From the NCBI GenBank assembly GCA_050084985.1, contig JBITNC010000001.1:87916001-87980000 (forward strand): a DNA stretch of 64,000 nt, read 5' to 3'. Both the position numbers and the translations under genes were made by a program. The stretch is from Nageia nagi. Taxonomy: Eukaryota > Pinophyta. Numbering within the stretch: the stretch's first letter is position 1; each line of letters begins with the position of its first letter. Under the pieces are notes generated by a model. It saw only the letters and a list, made by a program, of their open reading frames with translations. It ran no database searches and was not told where the DNA came from. Of this stretch, positions 12,589 to 22,588 are shown one piece after another.

Positions 12589-12785
12589 ATGATGTCATCA
12601 TCTCCGGACTCCAAAAGTAGAGTAAAATGCTTCCCGCATGATGTCATCATCTCCAGACTCCAGAAGAGAGTTCCAATGTATCTGCATGGCTTTTCAGACT
12701 TTTCAACACCTACACCATGATGTCATCATCTCTGGACTCCGATCTTTACCAAAACGTGACTAACTTATCCTCTATGATGTCATCC
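12589..12785. promoter_or_regulatory. Repeated 13-bp palindrome in LTR U3
   Basis: ATGATGTCATCAT is a perfect 6+1+6 palindrome and occurs at 12589, 12638 and 12717, with a truncated copy at 12774. Related TGAYRTCATC motifs recur through 13230 and AACGTCATCC lies near 13530. The other LTR has matching sites. They resemble the TGACGTCA core bound by bZIP factors, after CpG decay. A role as an enhancer is inferred. Confidence 0.55.
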
Positions 12786-12969
12786 TTTTGATCCAGAACA
12801 TTGTACTTTCGAAACATTTACTTTATGGACTCTGAATTTTCAATCTCTCTTTGCTGATCTCATCTCTGCATTTCAGAATGCTTTACTCATCGGCTATTTG
12901 ATCACTCTTTGCTAACCTCATCATCTCCAGAACCCAGTTCTATTAAAGAATGTGAACATCATTCTCCTC

Positions 12970-13305
12970 GTGATGTCATCTCTTACTTCCAGAATGTTTT
13001 ACTCGCTGGCTCCGGCTCTTTTAGTTGCCCCTTACTGACCTCATCACTTATAGGATCTAATTTTGGGTTAAGACCCGAAATTATTGACATCATCTTCATA
13101 TTTTCAGAATGCTCTACTTTCGGAATACTTAATTAACTGGTTTCGGCTCCTCAATTTCTCTTTGCTGACCTCATCGCTTCTAGGATCCGGTTTTGGGTTA
13201 AGACCCGAAATTGCTGATGTCATCTTCATATTTCCAAAATGCTCTACTTCCAAAATACTTAATTAACTGGTTCCAGCTCCTCAATTTCTCTTTGTTGACC
13301 TCACC
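12970..13305. repeat. 130-bp tandem repeat in LTR, about 2.6 copies
   Basis: Units start near 12970, 13085 and 13215. Each carries a TGAYRTCATC motif, an AATGYTYTACT block, a CTGGYTCCRGCTC block and GCTGACCTCA. The first two continue through TTTTGGGTTAAGACC. The counterpart in the other LTR is at about 20393-20727. Confidence 0.85.
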
Positions 13306-13505
13306 TTCTCCAGAACCTGGGCTTTTCCATAACTCTCGCCTTCTCCGAAACCTGAACTTTTCACAACTCTCACCTTCTCCGGAACCTGAACTTTTCAACA
13401 ACTCTCACCTTCTCTGGAACCCATATTTTTCACAACTCTCACCTTCTCCAGAACCTAAATTTTTCACAACTCTCACCTTCTCCAGAACCCAGATTTTTCA
13501 CAACT
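13306..13505. repeat. 34-bp tandem repeat, six copies
   Basis: The unit is of the form TTCTCCGGAACCCGA followed by CTTTTCACAACTCTCACC. The six copies total 200 bp. The other LTR has five copies (20728-20893, 166 bp). Confidence 0.9.
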
Positions 13506-13653
13506 GAGCTTTATCATTTCATTTCGGAACGTCATCCTGGGGATCTTAAAATGAACTCATACTACTACGTGAAGACACAGCCAAAACCAAATGGATGCGA
13601 AGACATAGCCAAAACCACGTGTTGACAACAATGACAATCACCCATGCTCAACA

Positions 13654-13860
13654 ATATCCCCCTTTGGAATTGTTGGCAACACCACTTGATCAGACACCAA
13701 CATTGGGACTTTTCTCTCCCCCTTTGTCAACAATAACAAAGGGCATTTACAGACTCCCCCTGAGTCCATACATGACATTCTCAGGAAATCAGTAGTATGT
13801 GCACAAAAACAAGATACACAGAAGCAATATAGGAAAGAAAAAATAAACACTCCCCCTGAG
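13654..13860 (-). other. Four polypurine tracts before the 3' LTR of element B
   Basis: Read on the minus strand, CCAAAGGGGGATA abuts the LTR. Further tracts lie at about 13711-13723 (AAAGGGGGAGAG), 13754-13764 (CTCAGGGGGAG) and 13850-13860 (CTCAGGGGGAG). The one at the LTR boundary is the expected plus-strand primer. Multiplied tracts are, as I recall, a Sirevirus trait. Confidence 0.8.
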
Positions 13861-13880
13861 AATGTGATGTCCAGAACTAG

Positions 13881-14547
13881 CTAATGCTTGAGAAGGACAA
13901 CAACTCCTAGCTTGTTTCGAAGATTTTCGAAGATGTCTTTGGGCAAAGGCTTTGTAAAGATGTCTACTACTTGCTCTGTGGTTGGAACAAAATCCAACTG
14001 TACTTCTCCTTGCACCACTATTTCTTTTAGAAAGTGATATCTGATTGCTATATACTTTGTTCGTGAGTGCATAACAGGATTTTTTGAGATATTGATTGCA
14101 CTTGTGTTATCATACAGAACTGATATGGGCTCATTAATCTGTATACCAAAATCTTTTAGCATCTGCTTCATCCATAGAATCTGTGTGCAGCAAGAAGTTG
14201 CTGCTATATACTCTGCTTCTGCTGTAGATAGGGATACTGAGTCTTATTTTTTAGTGTGCCATCCAACAAGATTATTACCCAAATAAAATACTCCTCCACT
14301 GGTGCTCTTCCTATCATCCACGCATCCTGCCCATTCTGCATCTGAAAAGGTAGTAAGTGTAAAGTCCTTTTCTCTAGGATACCATAAACCATATTCTACT
14401 GTACCTTTGAGATATCTAAATATTCTCTTTACTGCAGTAACATGTGTTTCTTTGGGATTTGCTTAAAATCGAGCAACCATACATACTGCTTGAAGAATAT
14501 CTAGTCTTAGCTGTCAAATATAATAAACTTCCAATCATTGACCTGTA
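13881..14547 (-). pseudogene. Element B RNase H domain relic
   Basis: This is the C-terminal pol domain that removes the RNA template during reverse transcription. Recognisable are FSDAEWAGC with the first acidic residue (about 14320-14345), STAEAEYIAA (about 14210-14240), a DNTSAI segment with the later Asp, and the ending TKPLPKDIFENLRNKLG before the stop at 13881. In-frame stops lie where HTKK is followed by a former Gln codon (near 14248) and after VARF (near 14465), and a frameshift lies near 14515. Several stops look like CAA changed to TAA. Confidence 0.85.
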
Positions 14548-15372
14548 TTATGTTTGATCTACTATTGGTGCTTTATCATCCTTGCTTAATTTGCAGCCTG
14601 TCATCATAGGGGTGCTCACAGGTTTACAGTCTTCCATGGTAAACTTCTTCAGCATCTCCTTAACATACTTGGTTTGAGAAATGAACATGCCATTCTTCAA
14701 CTGATTGATTTGTAGGCTGAGAAAGAATGCAAGCTCACCTATCATAGACATCTCGAATTCTGTTTGCATGTTGTCAGCAAGATTTTTACATAGCTCATTC
14801 TTGCTTCCTCCAAAGATTATATCATCTACATAGACAACAATAATTAGCTGATTTTCCTTTTCTGATTTAATGTATAAATTGCTATCCACCATTCCTTTTC
14901 TAAAGCCTTGCTGCTAAAGATATGTATCAAGTCTGGAGTACCATGCTCGAGGTGCCTGTTTTAAACCATACAGAGCCTTCTTTAGTTTGCATACCAGATT
15001 AGGATTCTCTCCCAATTGAAAACCATCTGGCTGTTCAATATAGACTTCTTCCTCAATTTTGCCATTTAGAAAGGCTGATTTTACATCCATTTGATAAACT
15101 TTAAAGTTTTTATACACTGCAAAAGCTAAAAACATGCGAATAGCTTCTAATCTGGCCACAGGTGCAAAAGTTTCTTCAAAATCAATTCCTTCAACTTGAG
15201 CATATCCCTTGCAAACAAGTCTAGCTTTATTTCGAACCACTATCCCATCTTCATTCAACTTATTGCGAAAAATCCACTTTGTGCCAATCACATTTTTGTT
15301 GGCTGGTCTAGGAATGAGTTCCCATGTTTCATTCTTTTCAATTTGAGTGAGTTCTTCCTCCATTGCTTTCAT
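14548..15372 (-). pseudogene. Element B reverse transcriptase domain
   Basis: This is the copia reverse transcriptase that copies the element's RNA in the virus-like particle. The visible order is WELIPRP...[10 protein letters not shown] at the N-terminal part, [36 protein letters not shown] with the first catalytic Asp, [11 protein letters not shown], and the intact YVDD active site at 14821-14832. A single TAG at 14914-14916 lies between the two open halves, and a TAA at 14548-14550 ends the second. All polymerase signature residues I could check are retained. This is the best preserved part of pol. Confidence 0.9.
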
Positions 15373-15384
15373 CCAGCTTTCATC

Positions 15385-16791
15385 TTAGCTAGCTTCTGAG
15401 ACATTTTTAGGCTTTATACTGGATAGGAGAGAATAGGTGCTTGAAACCCCTCTGCGAGTTTGGATGCCTGTATGAAACTCACCGATGATTTGCTCTTGTG
15501 GATGATCCTTGTGCCATCTATTTGGTGGAGTTTTTGAATTTTCATCTTCTTTCGACTCATTTTCTGAAACACCATTTGAGTTACTTGGTGAATTTGAATC
15601 TTTTGGTTTCTTTACTTGTGATTGCTGTACAGGAGGCTTAGATTTATTTTTATTCTTTTTGTCTTCTTCAATTGAATCTTGATAGGTAGGAAGATCATCA
15701 TCATCATTTCTCTTGGGAAGATCTCTTTGCTCATCAACGCAAACATCAGCACTATCAACAATTATTTTTGTCCTTTTATTGTAACACCTATATGCTTTGC
15801 TCTTCAAAGAGTAACCAAGAAAGATACTTTCATCAGATCTATCCTCAAACTTTCCTAAATTTTCTTCTATTCTCTTGATATAGAATTTGCTACCAAAGAT
15901 CCTGAAGTGCCTCACTGTAGCTCTTCTTCCAAACCATAATTCATATGGTGTTCTGTTCTCATGTGGTCGCATCATACATCTGTTTTGAATATGCACTGCA
16001 GTATGCACTGCTTCTTTCCAGAACCTATCAGCAACCTTGCTTTCTATCAGCATGGTTCGAGCCATTTCTTGTACTGCTCTATTTTTTCTTTCAACTACTC
16101 CATTTTGTTGTGGAGTTCTAGCTGCAGAGAATTGTCTTTTAATTCCATGTTGTATGCAAAACTCAGTAAACTCATCAGAAGTGAACTCACCTCCTCTGTC
16201 TGAGCGAAGACATTTAATTCTCCTCTCTATCTGATTTTCTACTTGATTTTTAAATGCTTTGAACATTTCAAAAGCTTCAGATTTATGTTTTAAAAATTGC
16301 ACCCAAGTCATTCTTGAATAATCATCTATGAATAGAATAAAATACTTATCTCCATTGAAGCTTTGTGTTCTCATTGGTCCACATAGGTCGGTGTGTACGA
16401 TTTCCAATGGTTTGCTTGTGTGATATTCTTTCACTTTGAACTTTGCTCGAGTTTGCTTTCCCTTTTGGCATGAATCACAAATATCATTTGCTGGTGTGCT
16501 GATATTGGGCATATCTCTTACTGCTCTTTTTGAGCAAATGTTCATCAAGTTTTTAAAATAGATGTGTCCCAATCTCTTATGCCATAGCCAATCATCACTC
16601 TCCTTGCCTAGAAGACATGATCCCTCTGAAATATCTGATAAGGTGTATAAATTGCCACAGGTTCTTATACCAACTGCTACAAGTCTACCACTATTTGCCC
16701 TTCGGATCTCACAGCCATGCTTTTTGAAAATTACATCATGTCCTTTGTCACATATTTGACTGACGCTCAACAAATTATGCTTCAGTCCCAT
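15385..16791 (-). pseudogene. Element B GAG-pre-integrase and integrase
   Basis: The open segment of 468 codons codes for the enzyme that inserts the cDNA into the genome. It starts with MGLKHNLLSVSQICDKGH, typical of the protease-integrase junction. The zinc-binding HHCC region follows (WHKRLGH, then CDSCQKGKQTR). The catalytic core shows HTDLCGP, SDRGGEF and PQQNGVVERKNR, giving the D, D and E residues. RTPYELWFGRRATVRHFRIFG and IFLGYSLKSKAYR mark the C-terminal domain, and a Lys/Asp/Ser-rich tail leads to RT. A TAA at 15385-15387 separates it from RT in the same frame. The reading frame is continuous with the gag C-terminal part, so the element once made a single Gag-Pol protein. Confidence 0.9.
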
Positions 16792-17058
16792 AACAAATAA
16801 TACCTCTTCGGATCTGATGTTTCTATCATTTATTTTGACTATCCCTTTGCCGATAATCTATGCGCCATCATTGTTTCCAAATCTTACTGACCCACCTTCA
16901 TATTCCTGTAGTTTTTGAAATTTCTTCTTATCACCTGTCATGTGACTTGAGCATCCGCTGTCTAATATCCATGGTGATGGTTTGTCTTGAGCTTTTAATG
17001 TTGTTTGAACGATTAAGGACTCTTTATCCTCTCTAAGTTTCTCCTTTTCTTTCCAGAC
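16792..17058 (-). pseudogene. Element B aspartic protease
   Basis: In the gag-pol frame the active site reads LDSGCSSHMTGDKKKF, with the catalytic Asp codon near 16960. It is followed by FGNNDGA, a TAG stop at 16858-16860, then IIGKG. The domain would cleave the Gag-Pol precursor. A TAA at 17059-17061 separates it from gag. Apart from these two stops the frame is uninterrupted. Confidence 0.85.
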
Positions 17059-18486
17059 TTATTTTACTTTTATTTCAGCTTCTTGTTTTTTATTATTCTT
17101 TTCTACTTCCTGTGAACGACTGCTCTGAAACTGTTTATTCTGTCTTATGGAAGGAAATTGTCTCGATGGAAAGAACCTCATGCCATGATTATTTCTGCAG
17201 AATCGGGCAATGTGTCCATATTCATGATAGTTATAACACTCAACAGGATACTCCATTAGTGGGCCGAATGCATTCCTAGTAACAAAGGTTCTTGGAGTGA
17301 TATTATACTTACATTCAGAAATTTTGTGTCCATACGCATTGCATTTGAAATAGTATCCATTGAAGGGATGGATGTATCTATTATATTGCTGAGTACTTCT
17401 TGGTCCTGCATAGGGTCTTCTTTTGGAATGCACTTGAGTGAAGCCATCATCCTCCAATCCTGAGCTATCTTCCTTCTTCTTGGTTTCTTTTATGTTTTCC
17501 CTTTTTATGTCATTGGAAGATTGTCCTTGTTCATATCCCAGACCAGATTTATCAGAAAACATTCTTTGACTGTTAATGATTTCACTGAGTTTAGTCGACC
17601 TTCCTTCTAGATATTCAAAAGAGCTGATTCTCTTGGTGACTTCCTCTAGTTGCATACATAGCCCAGTTATTTCTTCTTCAAGCTTACTGCAATTTTTAAC
17701 TTTCACAAGAAGCTGTTCCTCCAAACTCTCATTTATCCTCTTAGATTCTTCCACTTCTATTTTTAAGGTTTCTATAATATTACTTGCATCATCAAACCTT
17801 TTTGAGAGTTTCTTATTTTTCTTTACTTCTTTATTCAGTTCATTCAATGCTGTTATTAGTTCTTCTTCAAGATCAATCTCAATCTCACAGCCATTTTCTT
17901 CATCTGTCTCTTCCTTTTTATGTTCTTGGGCATTTTGATTATCTTCATTCAGTTTCTCTTCAAATGCCATAAACAATGCTCCATTGTATTCTTTTTCTGA
18001 TTCATTACTGGAATCATCATCAGTGGAGCCTTTATTTCTGGATATGAAGCTCTGTCTATTTGACCTTCTATTTCGAACATGAGATTTCATTTTGTGGTTT
18101 TTCTCAAAATATGATTCTTGATCATCTTTATCAGTTTTTCTATATGGACATTTTGAAATGAAATGACCAATACCACCATAGTTAAAACATTTAAATGGTA
18201 GCTTGCCTTCATATTTACCTTTTCCCCTTTTTAGCTTTCTAACAAAATTTGCTTCTGCTCCATCAGATTGTTCTTCATTGTCAGAATCTATTTTGGCTTT
18301 GGTACTGTTGTTGGCTTTAAACACTGCTTCCTTTTCTGAATGCTTTGCTTTTCTGATCCTCATTTCATAAGTAGTCAGCGATCCATGCATTTCATCCATG
18401 CTGAAAGTTTTCAAATTTTTTGCTTCTTCAATAGCAGACACCTTTGAATCAAAGCAAGATGTGAGAGATCGCAGTACCTTTTTCAC
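17059..18486 (-). pseudogene. Element B gag, C-terminal part with three damaged zinc knuckles
   Basis: The 475-codon segment is the RNA-binding part of gag. A first knuckle reads CFNYGGIGHFISKC (about 18173-18214). It is followed by an acidic region and a long Leu/Glu/Lys coiled coil (about 17580-17890). Further on are a second knuckle (YFKCNAYGHKISEC, about 17315) and a third (CYNYHEYGHIARFC, about 17200-17240). In each knuckle exactly one of the first two Cys of the CCHC signature is Tyr, as expected from G-to-A on the coding strand. The segment is joined to the N-terminal gag by a frameshift near 18525. Confidence 0.88.
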
Positions 18487-18953
18487 GATGACATGATCTT
18501 CAATTTCTTCCCCAAGACCTCTGATTGATTAGTAATTTCATTTACTCTCAACATGTATGCTTCAATGGTTTCATCTTCATTCATCTTTAGAACTTCGAAT
18601 TGAGCTCTATAAGTTTGGAGTTTTGCTTCCTTGACTTTATCATCTCCTTCGTGAATGCTCTTCAACTTATTCCATATTTCTTTTGCAGATTTGCATGCCA
18701 TAACTTTCACCAGTTCACTATCCACTAGACCACACATTAGAGCATTTCTTACTTTTGCATCACATTCAAATGCCTTTCTTTCTACTTCATCTGATGGACC
18801 TGTAGGGGGAGGAGTGTATCCCCTTTTAACAGCATCCCAAGTACCAAAACCCAATGCATTGAGATAAGTCTTCATTCGAATTTTCCAGAAAGCATAATTG
18901 TTTCCATCAAAGAGAGGTGCTTTGTTAGATGAGAAACCTTCTCCACTTGCCAT
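18483..18953 (-). pseudogene. Element B gag, N-terminal part
   Basis: The 156-codon frame begins at the likely native start (MASGEGFSSNKAPLFDGNNY), soon after the PBS. It continues through WKIRMKTYLNALG and the UBN2-type helical region (SAKEIWNKLKSIHEG, LQTYRAQFEVLKMNEDETIE), which forms the particle shell. Near 18525 the frame shifts by one base: the original continuation LGEEIEDHVIVKKVL is in the neighbouring frame that opens the C-terminal part. Confidence 0.9.
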
Positions 18954-18999
18954 AGTGCCACTACCAGGATCTCCTTAGCTGTTATAGCCTAAGTAGGAA

Positions 19000-19015
19000 C
19001 CTTGCTCTGATACCA
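19000..19015 (-). other. Element B primer binding site
   Basis: On the minus strand TGGTATCAGAGCAAGG is the exact copia-type site for initiator tRNA-Met. Two bases separate it from the LTR. Confidence 0.95.
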
Positions 19016-19017
19016 AT

Positions 19018-21041
19018 TGTTGGACTTCGAGTGACACTGAGAGGGGGGTGAATCAGTGTATATAAAAGTAATCAATTTAACCTTCTTAAATAAAGATAGA
19101 TTAAAAGCCAGAGAAAATTGAGCAAGCACACTAGTACATCACACAACACCAGATGTAATGAGGTTCACCAGATTGGCTACATCCCTGAAAATGACTGCTT
19201 GGACACCAATCCAAATCCAGCCATTAAAGAAAGCTTACAGATTCACAGCACCAACTGTGAAGGGTAGCACCAAGTACCACTTTGCAAATAGCAGCACCTA
19301 CTGCTTGGAGCACCAACTCCAGCTCTCAAGCACCCACTTGAGACAACATTAAAAAAGGAGGAAAGAATACAATTCTAGAAGACCCTCAATGGTCTAGCTC
19401 TAATGTTCACTATTTTGTCTCTGCACACAGCTCCAAAGTAACACACTTAAATAATCACACTCCTATCTGCATATTCATTTGCTCACTTCACGGTCTCCTG
19501 ATACTCCCCTCTTCCGCCCTATTACCTCCATGACCACTCTTCTCTCCACACTCCTCTCCTCTTTCACGCTCTTACCACCTCAATCACCCTTCTCTACTCG
19601 CACATTTTTACTTCATCTACAATCCACACTTCACGTACTTTCCTGCAACTGTTACACATCAAGAAAGCCCCTCACGAAACTGTTCCTGTCATGACATGTT
19701 ACCAAAAACAAACTTAAAAGGAATCTTTATTTGTAACTGCTCCTACACTAAGAGAGTTCATTATCTGAGACTGCAACTGTTGTAACTGATGAACACTCCT
19801 CTTTCTCAAACAGAGTTGTTTAGACACGTATACCTTTTTGTCCACTGATTTTAGAGATTTTACAGTATCTGATTATTTCTGATAATTTCAGACTCTTTTC
19901 TTCTTCATAATGGTATTTCTGATAATTTTGGACTCTTTTCTTCTTCATAATGGTATTTCTGATAATCCCAGACTCTTTGTCTCGCTTACTGGATGTTTAT
20001 TGTATACATCGTGATTTCATCATCTTCGAACTTCGAAAGTAGAGTAAAACACTTCCTGCATGATGTCATCATCTCTGAACTCTGGAAGAGAGTTCCAATG
20101 TATCTGCATGGCTTTTTGAACTTTTCAACACCTACACTGTGATGTCATCATCTCCGAACTCTGGTCTTTACCAAAATGCGACTAACTTATCCTCTGTGAT
20201 GTCATCCTTTTGATTCGGAACATTTTACTTTCGAAACATTTACTTTATGGATTCCAAATTTTCAATCTCTCTTTGTTGATCTCATCTCTACATTTCGAAA
20301 TGCTTTACTCATCGACTATTTGATCACTCTTTGCTGACCTCATCATCTCCGGAACCTAGTTCTATTAAAGAATGTGAACATCGTTCTCCCTGTGACATCA
20401 TCTCTTACTTCCGAAATGTTTTACTCACTGGCTCCAGCTCTTTTAGTTGCCCCTTACTGACCTCATCGCTTCTAGGATCCAGTTTTGGGTTAAGACCTAA
20501 AATCGCTAACGTCATCTTCATATTTCCGGAATGCTCTACTTCCGGAATACTTAATTAACTGGTTCTGGCTCCTCAATTTCTCTTTGTTGACCTCATCACT
20601 TTCGGGATCCGATTTTGGGTTAAGACCTGAAATCGTTGATGTCATCTTCATATTTCTGGAATGCTCTACTTCCAGAATACTTAATTAACTGGTTCCGGCT
20701 CCTCAATTTCTCTTTGCTGACCTCACCTTCTTCGGAACCCGAGCTTTTCCACAACTCTCACCTTCTCCGGAACCCGGACTTTTCACAACTCTCACCTTCT
20801 CCGGAACCCGAACTTTTCAACAACTCTCACCTTCTTCGGAACCCAGATTTTTCACAACTCTCACCTTCTCCGGAACCCAGATTTTTCACAACTGAGCTTT
20901 ATCATTTCATTCCGGAACGTCATCCTGGGGATCTTAAAATGAACTCATACTACTGCACGAAGACACAGCCAAAACCAAATGGACGCGAAGACACAGCCAA
21001 AACCACGTGTTGACAACAATGACAATCACCCATGCTCAACA
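19018..21041 (-). repeat. Element B 5' LTR (2024 bp)
   Basis: It has TGTTG and CAACA termini and the same internal repeats as its partner: 40-bp repeats near 19870-19985, palindromic TGATGTCATC sites, the 130-bp repeat at 20393-20727 and five 34-bp units at 20728-20893. It should hold the element's promoter, reading leftward. A convincing minus-strand TATA box was not located, except AT-rich TTTTATATAC near 19055. Confidence 0.95.
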
Positions 21042-21046
21042 ACATG
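21042..21046. repeat. Target site duplication of element B, right
   Basis: ACATG is identical to 11591-11595. Confidence 0.95.
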
Positions 21047-21365
21047 GAATAATATTGATAAAATCCAAAAATAATTAATTATTTATAACTCTAAAATTAA
21101 AAATAGCACACTATACCCTATCCTTCTCATGAAAGTTGGTCTACTCCCTATTAAAAGTGAAGCTTTAAGAAAATATATATTATACAATTATAAACTAACA
21201 ATGTTAAACCATCATAGAATCCCTATAATTGGCTAACAATATTATCTAATCCATCAAAATCTTAAAAGAGCTTGGATAAAATAATTTGATGAGTGGTTTG
21301 ATTTTTGGGTATACGTAATAACATAACCACTTCTAATAATAACAAATTAAAATCACAAATAAACC
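21047..21365 (+). pseudogene. LINE reverse transcriptase relic, right part
   Basis: When element B and one ACATG are removed, the frame ending ISQET runs straight on into WNNIDKIQK. It then continues through LLMKVGLLPIKSEALRKY and a DEWFDFW stretch with several stops. This is the C-terminal region of a LINE ORF2. A T-run at about 21369-21380 may mark its former 3' end or a later insertion. Confidence 0.75.
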
Positions 21366-21470
21366 AATTAATTTTTTTTTTGAGAGATGATAATATCAAA
21401 AATAAAAGAAAACTAGCCAATTGTAAAAACATCACCAACTCAAAACTTGAGCATCCATCCTAAAAATGAG
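21325..21470 (+). repeat. LINE 3'-end repeat, copy 1
   Basis: Alignable with 39117-39275: both share ACATAACC, AACAAATTAAAA or its variant, GATGATAATATCAAAA, AAAACTAGC and CATCCATCCTA, in the same order and spacing apart from small indels. Confidence 0.7.
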
Positions 21471-21553
21471 CTTGAAGGCATTCCCTCTTTCCCATGAGCA
21501 TGTTATATTCTTGCATTAAATAGTTAGACTTTAGGTCCCAACATTTGAACCTA

Positions 21554-21570
21554 ATGGCTCTGATACAATG
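21554..21570 (-). other. Possible PBS and LTR edge of another minus-strand LTR element
   Basis: On the minus strand an LTR-like end ...CCTAACA is followed by TTGTATCAGAGCCA, two changes from the tRNA-Met type site. No partner LTR or coding region was recognised, so it is at best a fragment. Confidence 0.35.
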
Positions 21571-22524
21571 TTAGGTCCTCTTTAAAAACCACCCAAATTT
21601 GTGTTTTAAAATAATAACTTCAACTAAAACAATTAGGTATCTAGGGTGGTTACTCATATTAAGCTTTATTTCCATAATATTATTTCACCATTTAGTAAAT
21701 CATATAGGACTTAATATAGTTTCCACATCTAAACTAATATATTAAGTTAACCATCCAATTTAGGTATTCATGTTCATCATTATTATAAGGTCTTGCTTCA
21801 TATTATATATTTTTCTTCTTAATAATGGTCTATAGTTGCTATTATGATATTCATTGATTGAAGAGAAATCAACCATTCATATTATCATAATGACCAAGTC
21901 TAGGCTTCTCTAGACCAAAAAGGGTCTTTGCTGGTGGTTTATAACTACCCTTAAAGCCCTTTATAGGTGGTTATCCATTTTCCACCTATGATTCCATTAT
22001 TAAAAGTTGACTTCCTATGGTGGCATTTAATCAGTGCCCATGTATGGTCATATAAATCATCATTCAAGGACATGCGATAATTATTCATTGTCCCCTTATA
22101 CTATAAAGTGGAAGTTTAAAACCATCATCTAATAATTACTTTTTCAAAAATAATAGTTATCTAGAAGTATTCTTTCATAAAAAAATTTATTGAATAATTC
22201 TTCTAAACTATGCCTTCCTTGGTTACCCAAGGTACACTAGCCCTATCACTCAATCATAATGTTGGCCATAGGATCCCAAAATATGGCCTAATGGGACTGA
22301 CCAATCATTGTTCAATTTATTGCCTTACTCATCCTATTCCAAGACTAGCGATACTTGAAGGAATGCCTAACCACACCTCTATAGTGGCATAGTCCATGGA
22401 TATCTCATGTACTATCTTTTTCATCTTGCAACAAACAATCAAAAAATGATAAAATGTTTGTGTTAAAAAGTTTTAGTATTGTAAATCTTATTTGAATCAT
22501 TTAAGTATAAATATTATGTTATTA
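21571..22524. other. No gene recognised; possible LTR fragment
   Basis: If the site at 21554-21570 is real, this stretch starts inside the corresponding LTR. I see no second boundary and no coding potential. Confidence 0.35.
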
Positions 22525-22588
22525 TTTATCCTACAAATATTCTTGGTCATTAGAGCATAGTTATATATTATATTTGAATGTTTAGCTT

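Larger units (their letters stand above)
11596..13653 (-). repeat. Element B 3' LTR (2058 bp)
   Basis: It is terminated by TGTTG and CAACA. Going from 11596 rightward it contains a 40-bp repeat near 12450-12560, a cluster of ATGATGTCATCAT palindromes, a 130-bp tandem repeat and a 34-bp tandem repeat. It is exactly 34 bp longer than the partner LTR because it has six rather than five copies of the 34-bp unit. Confidence 0.95.
11596..21041 (-). mobile_element. Element B: complete Sirevirus-like Ty1/copia retrotransposon
   Basis: This 9446-bp element is structurally complete: two LTRs beginning TGTTG and ending CAACA, perfect 5-bp target duplications (ACATG), a tRNA-Met PBS at 19000-19015, and polypurine tracts at 13654-13860. 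Gag, protease, integrase, RT and RNase H are on the minus strand in copia order. The long LTRs, a gag with three zinc knuckles and a coiled coil, several polypurine tracts and the GAGAGGGGGGTGAATCAG block near the LTR end point to the Sirevirus (SIRE/Maximus) lineage (inference). No envelope-like ORF is present. The coding region has five or more nonsense codons and at least two frameshifts, so it is non-autonomous. The LTRs are roughly 95% identical by eye, mostly differing by transitions. It sits inside a LINE relic. Confidence 0.95.

Noticed and set aside
13084-13507. Repetitive Ser/Pro-rich open frames, also at 20331-21013
   Set aside because: They are translations of the 130-bp and 34-bp LTR tandem repeats, not a repeat protein.
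15961-16234. + strand frames within the pol region of element B
   Set aside because: Shadows of the integrase coding frame on the minus strand.
21554-22524. A full additional LTR element starting at the PBS-like site
   Set aside because: Only one boundary and a two-mismatch primer site are visible; kept as a low-confidence site only.
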